DNA of 51,578 nucleotides. It comes from T1Sed10-7 sp047921175. Its GTDB lineage: Bacteria > Actinomycetota > Nitriliruptoria > Nitriliruptorales > Nitriliruptoraceae. Of this stretch, positions 1 through 8,329 are shown one piece after another. The notes beneath the pieces were generated by a model. The model did no database searches. It was not told the origin of the DNA and saw only the letters and a program-made list of their open reading frames with translations. Made by a program: the position numbers and the translations under genes. How positions within the stretch are numbered: position 1 is the stretch's first letter; every line of letters starts with the position of its first letter. The DNA lies in NCBI GenBank assembly GCA_047921175.1, contig JBLRWQ010000013.1, positions 1-51,578 on the forward strand. Reading direction: 5' to 3'.

Positions 1-4
1 AAGC

Positions 5-34
5 TGATCCCCTATTGTAAGGGGATCAATTTTT
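5..34 (+). terminator. Terminator-like hairpin in the foreign contig end
   Basis: A 9-bp stem (5-13 with 20-28) has a 6-base loop and is followed by a short T run (30-34), which is the form of a Rho-independent terminator. It sits in the AT-rich stretch beyond the 3' end of the inverted 23S fragment, so it probably belongs to the other organism's rRNA operon region and not to the actinobacterium. Confidence 0.4.
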
Positions 35-40
35 GGTCAA

Positions 41-622
<582 letters not shown>

Positions 623-737
623 GTACTCGCGCTCGCGCTCGCTATGGAGTTCCGAGGACCGTCTGTCGACGCTCCACGGAACCGAAGACAACGGTGGCCT
701 CGGTCACCTGCACAACGTCCACCAAGGTTCCACGATC

Positions 738-854
738 TCCCGTGGCCTTAGCGGAGGGGACACACCCGGTCACATTCCGAACCCGGAAGTTAAGCCCTCC
801 AGCGCCGATGGTACTGCCGGGGCAACCCGGTGGGAGAGTAGGTCGCCGCGGGAA
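738..854 (+). rRNA. rrf: 5S ribosomal RNA
   Basis: A complete 5S gene of about 117 bases. The terminal stem pairs TCCCGTGGC at 738 with GCCGCGGGA at the 3' end. The internal hallmark segments GGAAGTTAAGCCCTCCAG and GCGCCGATGGTACTG are present, as is the loop E/helix IV region ending GGGAGAGTAGGTCGCCG. It closes the rRNA operon and is followed by a strong hairpin. Confidence 0.95.
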
Positions 855-861
855 CCTCTTT

Positions 862-901
862 CGAGGTCGAGGCCGTCCCTTCGGGGGCGGCCTCGACCTC
901 G
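862..901 (+). terminator. rRNA operon terminator hairpin
   Basis: An 18-bp stem (862-879 with 884-901) with one G-U wobble is closed by a TTCG tetraloop and starts 8 bases after 5S. No long T run follows. G+C-rich hairpins without a U-tract are common intrinsic terminators in actinobacteria. Confidence 0.8.
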
Positions 902-934
902 TTGCACGTCCTGCCGCAGACACAGGAGCAGCCG

Positions 935-1813
935 ATGCCACGCCCGCCCGCGCGCGATGGCGGCCCGATCGGTCGGTCGTCGAGTGGTCGAGGCGGCCGC
1001 AGCCGCCGACCGGAGGAGTCGGGGAGCGGTGGTCTCTCCGTGCCCGGCCACGACGGCGAGCCGATCGGCCGCGACCGTGCCACACGGTCCCGCAACGCCC
1101 CGCCCCGGCCGCAGCGGCCGCGCAAGGACGACGCACCCGCCCGTCCGGCACTGCCGGACGAGGAGCCGTTGCTGCCGCGCGCCGTACGCAAGGAGATCGA
1201 CCGGGTGCTCGGGCCGGGCCCGCGTGCACGGGATGTCGCCTTGTGCCTGAGCATCGCCTCCCAGGCACTCGAGGAGGAGCGTCCGGACATCGCCCTCGAG
1301 GTGCTCGTCTGGGCCCGCCACCAGGCTCCTCGGCTGGCGCTGGTACGAGAGGCGTACGGGGCCGCGCTCTACCAGGCGGAACGCTGGGCCGACGCGCTCG
1401 CGGAGCTCCAGGGCTACCGGCGGCTGACCGGGCGGACGGACCAGAACCACCTCATCGCGGACTGCCTGCGGGCGCTGGGGCGCGGGATCGAGCAGGTCGC
1501 CGACGCAGCCGAACCGCTCGTGGCCGACCCGCAGGCGCCGGAGGACCGTCGCGCCGAGGCGGCGATCGTCTGGGCCGCGGCGCTGGCGGATGCGGGCGAT
1601 ATCGGCGCGGGTCGGGCCGTGGTGCGTCGTTTCCTCGAACGGCCGCGCTCCGGTGACGCCGAGCACGACCTGCGCGTCCGCTACGTCGCCGCGGACCTGG
1701 CCGAGCAGGCCGGGGATCGCGACGAGGCGCGCCGGCAGCTCGAGCTCATCGCGGCCATCGCCGGGGACTTCCTCGACGTCGCGGAGCGGCTCGACGCTGT
1801 CACGGACGGTTGA
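935..1813 (+). CDS. Tetratricopeptide-like repeat protein
   Basis: 292 residues, function unknown. The first ~75 residues are Arg/Gly/Pro-rich and look disordered. The remainder is Ala/Leu-rich helical sequence with TPR-like pairs of helices, for example around DIALEVLVWARHQAP and ALYQAERWADALAEL, so a protein-protein scaffold is likely. Similar TPR proteins sit beside tlyA/nadK in many actinobacteria. The ATG at 935 is chosen because AGGAGC lies 7 bases upstream; an in-frame ATG at 902 lies inside the rRNA terminator. The stop is 3 bases from the stop of the convergent gene, with no terminator between them. Confidence 0.7.
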   Translation: MPRPPARDGGPIGRSSSGRGGRSRRPEESGSGGLSVPGHDGEPIGRDRATRSRNAPPRPQRPRKDDAPARPALPDEEPLLPRAVRKEIDRVLGPGPRARDVALCLSIASQALEEERPDIALEVLVWARHQAPRLALVREAYGAALYQAERWADALAELQGYRRLTGRTDQNHLIADCLRALGRGIEQVADAAEPLVADPQAPEDRRAEAAIVWAAALADAGDIGAGRAVVRRFLERPRSGDAEHDLRVRYVAADLAEQAGDRDEARRQLELIAAIAGDFLDVAERLDAVTDG

Positions 1814-1816
1814 GGG

Positions 1817-2809
1817 TCAGCCGAGCGGGGTCAGCGTGCCCTCGCGCCGTCGCCGCAGGTAGCGGACGATGCCGGCCGCGTTGGCGCGCGTGTCGTTCAG
1901 CAGCTCGAGCACCGGACGATGGTCCGTGTCCTCCTCTGCCGTGGCCTGCAGCTCGTCGACGCAGCGCCGCTGCAGGGTCTCGGCCACGTGGGTGAGCTCG
2001 TGCACCTGGTCGAGGCCGCGACGGGCGGCCTCGTCGACCGCGTCGCTCGCCACCTCGACCCAGCGGCGCAGCTGGTCGCCTGCCTCGTCCAGCACGGCGT
2101 CGGCGGGGCCGGTCGGTCCGTAGTGCGCCAGGTAGATGCGGTGGGGCTCGTACCGGCGGTAGCGCTCCAGGGAGGCGAGTGCCGCCTCGAGGTGGAACTC
2201 CGGGGGCGGGGTCGCGGGCCGGATCGTGCGCATCCCCGGCAGCTGCACGCCGACGGAGTCGCCGGAGAAGACCGCACCGATCGTCGGGTCGACGACGCCG
2301 AGGTGGTGCTTGGCGTGGCCCGGGGTGTGCAGCAGCTCGAGCACCCGACCACCACCGAGGTCCAGCTGCGCGTGATCCCCGACCGTCCGCAGCCGTGGGG
2401 CGGGCACCGGCGTGCAGGCGCCGTAGACGGTGTCGAACAAGGGTCCGTAGACGCGGGCGGACGAGGCGTTGAGCCGGGTCGGGTCGGCCAGGTGTCGGGC
2501 ACCGTGCTCCGACACCACGACCGTGGCCTCGGGGAACGCGGCGGCCACGTCGCCGGCGCCACCCGCATGGTCGAGGTGGATGTGGGACAGGACCAGGTAG
2601 GCGAGGTCGCCCGCCTCCAGCCCGAGTTGCGCGAGGCCGGCGAGGACGGTGTCGACGGTCAGGGCCGGACCGCACTCGATCAGGGTTGGACGCGGTGCAT
2701 CCAGCAGGTAGCCCGCCGTGACCTGCGGCAGTCCGGCGGTCCGCGTGTCGATCGCGATGACGCCGTCCGGGTAGGTCCGGAACGCTTGCTCGATCCCCGC
2801 GGTGGTCAT
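1817..2809 (-). CDS. MBL-fold metallo-hydrolase
   Basis: 330 residues with the metallo-beta-lactamase fold signature: SHIHLDH supplies metal ligands at His76, His78, Asp80 and His81. Further ligands are His165 in HTPGHAKHH, Asp184 in FSGDS and the late His of IYLAHYGP. This is the two-zinc glyoxalase II/RNase Z-type arrangement. The substrate cannot be told, and the C-terminal ~90 residues are a helical extension typical of the larger hydrolases. A GGAGG lies 6-7 bases before the ATG. It follows the rhomboid gene by 10 bases on the same strand, so the two are probably cotranscribed. Confidence 0.85.
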   Translation of the reverse strand: MTTAGIEQAFRTYPDGVIAIDTRTAGLPQVTAGYLLDAPRPTLIECGPALTVDTVLAGLAQLGLEAGDLAYLVLSHIHLDHAGGAGDVAAAFPEATVVVSEHGARHLADPTRLNASSARVYGPLFDTVYGACTPVPAPRLRTVGDHAQLDLGGGRVLELLHTPGHAKHHLGVVDPTIGAVFSGDSVGVQLPGMRTIRPATPPPEFHLEAALASLERYRRYEPHRIYLAHYGPTGPADAVLDEAGDQLRRWVEVASDAVDEAARRGLDQVHELTHVAETLQRRCVDELQATAEEDTDHRPVLELLNDTRANAAGIVRYLRRRREGTLTPLG

Positions 2810-2819
2810 GGCATGCCTC

Positions 2820-3620
2820 CTAGCGGTGGGTCCTGCGCGGCGGGTGGAACGGGGTCCGGTGCCGACGGCGGCGCCAGCCATCCAGGGCGAGCAGCAGCAC
2901 GATGCCGGCCAGGAACCCGCCGACGTGTGCCTCGTAGGCGATCTGGTCGCCGGTCGGGGTCCTCGCCGCGGTGAACTGCAGGACGAACCAGACCCCGAGC
3001 AGCAGCCAGGCGGGTGCGGTCATGACGGCGACGACCACCAGCCAGCGGACCATCCGGATCCCCGGGACGAGCCACGCGAACGCGTACAGCGGGAAGGGGA
3101 CCAGGGTGAAGATGCGCGCCCGCGGATAGCACAGCAGGTACGCCCCGAGGATGGCCGAGATGGCGCCCGACGCCCCGATCAGGGGCACGATCGAGTCGGG
3201 GCGCAAGGCCGTGTACGCGAGCGTGGCGGCGGCCCCACCCACGGCGTAGAACAGCACGAAGCGCAGGTGCCCGAGCCGGTCCTCGACGTTGTTGCCGAAC
3301 ACGACCAGGTACAGCAGGTTGCCGAGCAGGTGGCCGAGGCTCCCGTGGAGGAACAGCGAGGTCACCAGCGACAGCGCCACGTTCTTGGCCGGGGCACCCG
3401 TCGCGCAGCTACCGAGCAGCGCCTCGAGGTCCGCGGGGCTGAGCGGTGCCAGCTGCGTCAGCTCCCGGGGGATGGCGGCGAACCGGTAGGTCAGCTGCTG
3501 CTGGGCGCACCCCTCCAAGGGGAGCTGGACGAGCAGGAAGACGGCGAGGTTGGCCAGGGTGAACAGCCACACGACGACGGCACGGCGCCTCGTGGGGGTG
3601 ACGTCACCGATGGGCAGCAT
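2820..3620 (-). CDS. Rhomboid-family intramembrane serine protease
   Basis: 266 residues with about six or seven membrane segments. The rhomboid catalytic dyad is visible: the nucleophile Ser151 in GASGAI and His232 in AHVGGFLAG. The upstream HGSLGHLLGN segment (His92, His97, Asn101) supplies the conserved oxyanion-site residues. It would cleave membrane-anchored substrates within the bilayer; no substrate can be named. The N-terminal loop between the first segments (about 35-80) is longer than in GlpG. It lies between the SCP2-like gene and the MBL gene on the minus strand. Confidence 0.88.
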   Translation of the reverse strand: MLPIGDVTPTRRRAVVVWLFTLANLAVFLLVQLPLEGCAQQQLTYRFAAIPRELTQLAPLSPADLEALLGSCATGAPAKNVALSLVTSLFLHGSLGHLLGNLLYLVVFGNNVEDRLGHLRFVLFYAVGGAAATLAYTALRPDSIVPLIGASGAISAILGAYLLCYPRARIFTLVPFPLYAFAWLVPGIRMVRWLVVVAVMTAPAWLLLGVWFVLQFTAARTPTGDQIAYEAHVGGFLAGIVLLLALDGWRRRRHRTPFHPPRRTHR

Positions 3621-3650
3621 GGCCCGTGCCCACCTCCTCGATCCGAGCGG

Positions 3651-3989
3651 TCACAGCACCGCGCGAAGCCGGAGCAGGTCCGGCATCGACGCGTCGATGC
3701 GCAGCCGGTTCGACGCGACGGCGCGCGAGAAGGGCAGGTCACCGGAGGCGATGCGCAGCAGGTCGTCGGAGTGGACGCTGATGCGGATCTCGGGCCGCCG
3801 GATCGGCTCGTCGTCGAGCAGTTCGAGATCGCCGCGCCGCCACTCGGCATAGCGGACCAGCTCGAGATCCGGACAGCGGGCCTCGATCGTGCGCCGACTC
3901 GGCAGCATGGCACGCGTGGTGTCGTCCACGTGACCGAGCTTCTGCAGCAGCTCGATCAGGATGGTCTCCACCTGATCGAGCGTCGCCAT
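3651..3989 (-). CDS. Small SCP2-like protein
   Basis: 112 residues, soluble, no signal peptide. The C-terminal half (DDLLRIASGDLPFSRAVASN, then RLRIDASMPDLLRLR) resembles the end of the SCP2 sterol/lipid-carrier fold, where a helix and final strand line a hydrophobic tunnel. The match is short, so the assignment is tentative. The start follows a GGGAG ribosome site. It is the first gene of the minus-strand group and diverges from the phasin-like gene across a ~150-base intergenic region. Confidence 0.5.
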   Translation of the reverse strand: MATLDQVETILIELLQKLGHVDDTTRAMLPSRRTIEARCPDLELVRYAEWRRGDLELLDDEPIRRPEIRISVHSDDLLRIASGDLPFSRAVASNRLRIDASMPDLLRLRAVL

Positions 3990-4078
3990 CTCGTGCTCCC
4001 GGTCGGCCGTGCGGTGACGGCGGGGTGACGCTACCAGCCGACCCCTCCCGGCACGCGCGGACGGCTGGCCGGTCACCC

Positions 4079-4107
4079 CTCGCACCGCTGGTGCGAGCAG
4101 CTAGAGT
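4079..4107 (+). promoter_or_regulatory. Promoter with operator-like palindrome
   Basis: A perfect 8-bp inverted repeat with a 3-base spacer (4079-4086 with 4090-4097) occupies the expected -35 region. It lies just upstream of a TAGAGT -10 hexamer at 4102-4107. The arrangement suggests an operator overlapping the promoter of the phasin-like gene at 4138. It could instead be a hairpin, and no regulator is identified. Confidence 0.4.
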
Positions 4108-4137
4108 CGCGAACGTCCGGCAGACCTGGGAGGGACC

Positions 4138-4608
4138 ATGAACGCCGCCGTGCAACGCTACCTCGACGCCGCATCCGGGCTCACCGAGCTGACCCGGAAC
4201 AAGGCGGAGCAGATCGTCAAGCAGCTGGTCCGATCCGGCGAGGCCGCGGGCGACCAGGTCGGTGAGCTCGTCGAGGAGCTCGTCGAACGGCAGAAGCAGA
4301 ACCGCGAAGCGATCTCCTCGCTGGTGCGTAACGAGACCACCAAGGCCGTGCGTTCGATGGGGCTGGCCACCACCGACGAGGTGGAACGGCTGCAGAAGCA
4401 GGTCGCGGACCTCAAGCGCGAGGTACAGCGTGCCGGCGGCGCGACCGCGGCGCCGGCGGCGAAGAAGACGGCGGCGAAGAAGACCGCGGCGAAGAAGACC
4501 GCGGCGAAGAAGACGGCGGCCAAGAAGACCGCGGCGAAGAAGACGGCGGCGAAGAAGACCGCGGTGCGCAAGACCACCGGGACCGCGTCGCCCGAGAGCG
4601 CCACCTGA
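4138..4608 (+). CDS. Phasin-like protein with histone-H1-like Lys/Ala tail
   Basis: 156 residues. Residues 1-100 are amphipathic helix and coiled coil (NKAEQIVKQLVRSGEAAGDQ, then VERLQKQVADLKREVQ), as in phasin/PHA-granule-associated proteins. Residues 107-141 are seven exact AAKKT pentapeptides plus a degenerate AVRKT, like histone H1 and bacterial nucleoid proteins of the AlgP/HupB-tail type. The basic tail could bind DNA or polyphosphate while the head oligomerises. GGGAGG precedes the ATG. The stop shares one base with the next start (TGATG), indicating translational coupling. Confidence 0.7.
   Translation: MNAAVQRYLDAASGLTELTRNKAEQIVKQLVRSGEAAGDQVGELVEELVERQKQNREAISSLVRNETTKAVRSMGLATTDEVERLQKQVADLKREVQRAGGATAAPAAKKTAAKKTAAKKTAAKKTAAKKTAAKKTAAKKTAVRKTTGTASPESAT
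4456..4560 (+). repeat. 15-bp coding tandem repeat, seven copies
   Basis: Seven head-to-tail units of GCGGCGAAGAAGACN encode AAKKT. The units differ almost only at the last (silent) base and in one GCC codon. Unit gain or loss would lengthen or shorten the basic tail in frame. Confidence 0.9.
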
Positions 4609-4778
4609 TGACCGAGCCGGCCGAGGTGCACGTCGACGAGGTCGGCGACCCGATCGCACGCCGGGTCCTCGGGGCGCTCGACGGCCTCGAGGACCGGCCG
4701 GTCACCGAGCACGTCGAGGTGCTCGAGGAGGTCAACCGCACCATCGCCGCCGAACTGGCGGCGCTGGACGAGGTCTGA
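4608..4778 (+). CDS. Small acidic protein, 56 residues
   Basis: Begins MTEPAEVHVDEV and ends RTIAAELAALDEV. It is highly acidic (pI clearly low), has no cysteines or membrane segment, and its C-terminal half is probably a helix with heptad-like Leu/Val spacing (VTEHVEVLEEVNRTIAAELA). It starts at the ATG sharing its first base with the stop of the phasin-like gene and ends immediately before tlyA. Conserved small ORFs of this kind occur upstream of tlyA in actinobacteria. Function unknown. An acidic partner for the basic AAKKT tail is an attractive but untested idea. Confidence 0.7.
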   Translation: MTEPAEVHVDEVGDPIARRVLGALDGLEDRPVTEHVEVLEEVNRTIAAELAALDEV

Positions 4779-4780
4779 CC

Positions 4781-5623
4781 CTGGCTTCCTCGCGCCGCCG
4801 CCTGGATGCGGAGCTGGTACGCCGTCGGCTCGTGGCGACCCGGACCCTCGCTCAGGAGGCCATCGCCCAGGGGCTCGTGACCGTGGACGGGGCCCCCGCC
4901 TTCAAGGCGGCCACCCAGGTCCGCTCCGACCAGGCGCTGCACGTCGCCGCGCCGCCACGACGCTTCGTCTCCCGCGGCGGCGAGAAGCTCGACCACGCCC
5001 TGCGGGTCTTCCAGGTCGACCCGGCCGGGCGCCACGCGCTGGACGCCGGGGTGTCGACCGGCGGGTTCACCGACCGCCTGCTCCAGGGTGGTGCGGTCCG
5101 GGTGCTCGCGTACGACGTCGGCTACGGGCAGGTCCACGAGTCGATCCGGACCGACCCGCGGGTGGTCGTCGCCGAGCGCACCAACGTCCGGGCGCTCGCC
5201 CCCACCGACATCCCCCCGCCGCTGCCGGACCTGCTGGTCGCCGACCTGTCGTTCATCTCGCTCGCGCTCGTGCTGCCGGGTCTGCGCCGGCTGCTCGCCA
5301 CCCCCGCCGAGGCCGTGCTGCTCGTGAAGCCGCAGTTCGAGGCGGACCGCGGTGACGTCGGCGCCGGCGGCATCGTCCGCGACCCGCTCGTGTGGCGTCG
5401 TGCCCTGGAGCGGGTGGTCGCCGCCGGGGCGGAGGTGGGCTGGCGGGCCCACGGCGCAACCGCCTCGCCGGTGCTCGGCTCGAAGGGCAACGTCGAGTTC
5501 CTGCTTCACCTCGGTGACGGCCCCGGGGTCGACGACCCGGCCGCCGCCTTGGACGCCGCCATCGAGGAGGGCATGCTGCGGCGAGCAGGCCAGGAGCCAG
5601 CCGAGCCGAGGAGGACACCGTGA
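4781..5623 (+). CDS. tlyA: TlyA family rRNA cytidine-2'-O-methyltransferase
   Basis: 280 residues. An S4 RNA-binding domain (about 5-60) is followed by the conserved RFVSRGGEKL linker (61-70) and an FtsJ-like Rossmann methyltransferase: LDAGVSTGGFTDRLL (88-101), VADLSFISL and LVKPQFEA. TlyA methylates 16S and 23S rRNA cytidines at the subunit interface and confers capreomycin sensitivity. The start is unusual. No ATG, GTG or TTG lies in frame before the S4 domain; the best candidate is CTG at 4781, 6 bases after a GAGG, with CTG at 4775 as an alternative. The GTG inside the S4 domain would truncate it. It overlaps nadK by 4 bases. Confidence 0.92.
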   Translation: MASSRRRLDAELVRRRLVATRTLAQEAIAQGLVTVDGAPAFKAATQVRSDQALHVAAPPRRFVSRGGEKLDHALRVFQVDPAGRHALDAGVSTGGFTDRLLQGGAVRVLAYDVGYGQVHESIRTDPRVVVAERTNVRALAPTDIPPPLPDLLVADLSFISLALVLPGLRRLLATPAEAVLLVKPQFEADRGDVGAGGIVRDPLVWRRALERVVAAGAEVGWRAHGATASPVLGSKGNVEFLLHLGDGPGVDDPAAALDAAIEEGMLRRAGQEPAEPRRTP

Positions 5624-6486
5624 AGGTCGGGCTCATCGTGCACGCCGGTCGCCCGGACTCACGCGAGGCGGCCTGCGAGGCGGCCCGGCTGCTGGACGAG
5701 CTCGGCGTCGAGGTGGTCGCCACCGTCGGGGGCGCGGACGCGGAGCTGCCCGGGGAGCTCGCCCATCTGGCACCGATGACCCCGTCGGAGACCTTCGCCG
5801 AGGGGCTCGACCTGGCGATCTCCTTCGGTGGGGACGGGACCTTCCTGCGTGCCGCCCACCTGTGCCGCGACGAAGGCGTGCCGGTGCTCGGGGTCAACCT
5901 GGGGCGGCTCGGCTTCCTGGCCGAGGTGGAGCGGCACGACCTCGGTCCGGCGCTCCGGGCGGTGGCCGCCGGGTCGTGGCGGGTCGAGGACCGGGCGACG
6001 CTGACCATGGAGGTCACCGACGCCGACGGGGAACCGCTCGCCACCGACTGGGCGCTCAACGAGGTGGCGGTCGAGAAGACGGTCCGCCAGCGTCTGGTCC
6101 TCGTCGACGTCCACATCGACGGCACCTTCTTCGCGCGCGTCCCCGCCGACGCGCTGCTCCTGGCCACCGCCACCGGGTCGACCGCGTACGCCCTGTCCGC
6201 CGGTGGGCCGATCGTGTCGCCCCAGGTCGCGGCCACCCTGGTGGTGCCCGTGGCGCCCCACAGCCTGTTCGACCGCACGGTGGTGGCCGGCCCCGACGAG
6301 GTCATCCGGATCGAGCTGCTGGAGGGCCAGGCCGAGGGGCTGGCGTCCTGCGACGGGCGCGTGCCGGTGCCCCTGCGACCCGGCGCCGCGGTCACCGTGG
6401 TCGGCGGCGGCCGGCCCGTCCAGCTGGCGCGGGTCGGGCTGATCGACTTCCCGACGCTGGTCCGGCGCAAGTTCGGGCTGCGGTGA
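5620..6486 (+). CDS. nadK: NAD kinase
   Basis: 288 residues. Phosphorylates NAD to NADP using ATP or polyphosphate. The GGDGT motif (70-74) carries the catalytic Asp72, NLGRLGFLAEV follows, and TATGSTAYALSAGGPIVSP forms the NAD-binding region. Length is normal for the family. The GTG start overlaps the tlyA stop by 4 bases. The order tlyA-nadK-recN is conserved throughout actinobacteria. Confidence 0.97.
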   Translation: MKVGLIVHAGRPDSREAACEAARLLDELGVEVVATVGGADAELPGELAHLAPMTPSETFAEGLDLAISFGGDGTFLRAAHLCRDEGVPVLGVNLGRLGFLAEVERHDLGPALRAVAAGSWRVEDRATLTMEVTDADGEPLATDWALNEVAVEKTVRQRLVLVDVHIDGTFFARVPADALLLATATGSTAYALSAGGPIVSPQVAATLVVPVAPHSLFDRTVVAGPDEVIRIELLEGQAEGLASCDGRVPVPLRPGAAVTVVGGGRPVQLARVGLIDFPTLVRRKFGLR

Positions 6487-6536
6487 GCCCGTCCACAGCC
6501 CCGGGCCCGTGCCCCGGTCGTGTCACCCCGGCTGGG

Positions 6537-6542
6537 TAGGCT
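6537..6542 (+). promoter_or_regulatory. -10 element for a possibly leaderless recN transcript
   Basis: TAGGCT ends 6 bases before the GTG start of recN, the spacing expected when transcription begins at the start codon. No ribosome site is visible between them. No clear -35 was found. Confidence 0.45.
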
Positions 6543-6548
6543 CCCGGG

Positions 6549-8225
6549 GTGATCGAGGAGCTGCACATCCGCGGGCTCGGCGTCATCGAGGACGCCCACC
6601 TCACGCTGTCCCCCGGGCTGACCGTGGTCACGGGCGAGACCGGCGCCGGCAAGACCATGCTGGTCACCGCGCTGCAGCTGCTCCTCGGCGCCCGCGCGGA
6701 CAGTGCGCTCGTGCGTGCCGGGGCACCGGCCGCCACCGTCGACGCGGTCCTGTCCCCACGCCCGCCCGAGGCGGCGGACCACCTCGGTGCCAGCGACGAA
6801 CCGTTGATCGTGGCCCGTGAGGTCCCCGTCGACGGCCGGTCACGGGCCCGCCTCGACGGCCGGCCGGTGCCCGTCGGCACCCTGACCGAGGTGCTCGGCG
6901 CCCACGTCGAGGTCCACGCCCAGCACGAGCACGTGCGGCTCGCCCGGGCCGAGGTGCAGCGCGACCTGCTCGACCGCTACGCCGGCGCGCCGCACGCCCG
7001 GGCCCTCGCCACCTACCGCGAGCAGCATGCGCGCTGGCAGGAACTGTCCGCGCGGCAGGCCCATCTGGAGGCCGACGCCCGGGAACGGGCGCGGGAGCTC
7101 GACCGGCTGCGTTTCGAGGTCGAGGAGATCGACCGGGCCGAGCTCGACCCGGCCAGCGACGGCGACCTCGCCGCCGGGATCGACCGGCTGGCGCACGCCG
7201 AGGAGCTCCAGCAGGCGGCGGCCGGGGCGGCGGCGGCGCTCGGATCGGACGGTGCCGGGGAGCCGGTGGGGGTCGCGGTGGCCCTGCTGCGTCGCGCCGC
7301 CGTGGATGACCGCGACCTCGAGGCACTGAGCGACCGGGCCGTGGCGCTGGCGGAGGAGCTGGCGGCGCTGGCGGGTGACGTGCGCGACTACGGTGGGTCG
7401 ATCGAGGGCGACCCGGCCCGGCTCGCCGCGCTGCTGGAGCGCCAGCAGCTGGTCCGGGATCTCGAGCGCAAGTACGGCGAGGACGTCGCCGCCGTGCTCG
7501 CCTACGCCGACCAGGCCCGCGACCGGCTCGCGACGCTCGAGGCCGAGGAGGCCGACGCCGGCTCCCTGGCCGCACGCGTCGCCGACGCCGAGGTGGCCCT
7601 GCGCGGCGCGGCCGCGGAGGTCCATCGCGGCCGCAGCCTGGCGGCCGAGCAGCTCGCCGGGACCGTCGACGGCCACCTCGTCGACCTGGGGATGCCGCAC
7701 GCACGCTTCTCGGTGGCGGTGGAGCCGGCGCCCGACGCCGTCCCGACCACGCACGGCACGGACCGGATCGTGTTCCTGCTGGCCGCCAACCCGGGGGAGC
7801 CACCGCGGCCGCTGGCCCAGGCCGCCTCGGGTGGGGAACGCTCCCGGGTCTCGTTGGCCATCGAGGTGGCGCTGGCGGACGTCGACGACGCCAGCGTGCT
7901 GGTCTTCGACGAGGTCGACGCCGGCATCGGCGGTACCACCGCGCTCAAGGTGGGGGAGAAGCTGGCACGGCTGGCCGCCGGCGAGCGGGGTCGGCAGGTG
8001 CTGTGCGTCACCCACCTCGCCCAGCTCGCGGCCTTCGCCGACGTGCACCACGTGGTGGAGAAGGGCCTGTCCGGCGGGCGCACGGTCACGACCGCCCGGC
8101 GCGTGGCCGAGGACGACCGGGTCGGCGAGCTGGCGCGCATGCTCGGCGGCGAGGCCACCGCGCAGGCCGGGCGTGACCACGCCCGGGAGCTGCTGACGGC
8201 CGCGCGCCGGCGGCGGGCCGGATGA
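6549..8225 (+). CDS. recN: DNA repair protein RecN
   Basis: 558 residues, an SMC-like ATPase in recombinational repair of double-strand breaks. The Walker A motif GETGAGKT lies at 29-36. A long coiled-coil middle includes ELSARQAHLEADARERAREL, and the ABC signature region is ASGGERSR. The Walker B is VLVFDEVDAGIGG, with a final CVTHLAQLAAFAD segment. The GTG start directly follows a -10-like TAGGCT, suggesting a leaderless mRNA. In mycobacteria steA and mctB follow recN; here both are missing and pyrG comes next. Confidence 0.96.
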   Translation: MIEELHIRGLGVIEDAHLTLSPGLTVVTGETGAGKTMLVTALQLLLGARADSALVRAGAPAATVDAVLSPRPPEAADHLGASDEPLIVAREVPVDGRSRARLDGRPVPVGTLTEVLGAHVEVHAQHEHVRLARAEVQRDLLDRYAGAPHARALATYREQHARWQELSARQAHLEADARERARELDRLRFEVEEIDRAELDPASDGDLAAGIDRLAHAEELQQAAAGAAAALGSDGAGEPVGVAVALLRRAAVDDRDLEALSDRAVALAEELAALAGDVRDYGGSIEGDPARLAALLERQQLVRDLERKYGEDVAAVLAYADQARDRLATLEAEEADAGSLAARVADAEVALRGAAAEVHRGRSLAAEQLAGTVDGHLVDLGMPHARFSVAVEPAPDAVPTTHGTDRIVFLLAANPGEPPRPLAQAASGGERSRVSLAIEVALADVDDASVLVFDEVDAGIGGTTALKVGEKLARLAAGERGRQVLCVTHLAQLAAFADVHHVVEKGLSGGRTVTTARRVAEDDRVGELARMLGGEATAQAGRDHARELLTAARRRRAG

Positions 8226-8255
8226 TCGGGCGGCGCCTGCTGGTGCGCCGGGACG

Positions 8256-8284
8256 TTGGCCGACGCGACCTCGGCCGCTACGGT
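8256..8284 (+). promoter_or_regulatory. pyrG promoter
   Basis: TTGGCC at 8256-8261 and TACGGT at 8279-8284 are separated by 17 bases, a good sigma-70-type spacing. It lies 45 bases before the pyrG start. Confidence 0.55.
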
Positions 8285-8288
8285 CGCT

Positions 8289-8309
8289 CGGACCGCGCAC
8301 GGCGGTCCG
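8289..8309 (+). promoter_or_regulatory. Hairpin in the pyrG leader
   Basis: A perfect 8-bp stem (8289-8296 with 8302-8309) with a 5-base loop lies directly after the -10 element and 20 bases before the GTG. It would fold at the 5' end of the pyrG mRNA and may influence stability or translation. There is no sign of the pyrimidine-tract initiation used by firmicute pyrG. Confidence 0.4.
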
Positions 8310-8329
8310 GTTGAGCTGAAGGAGCGTTC

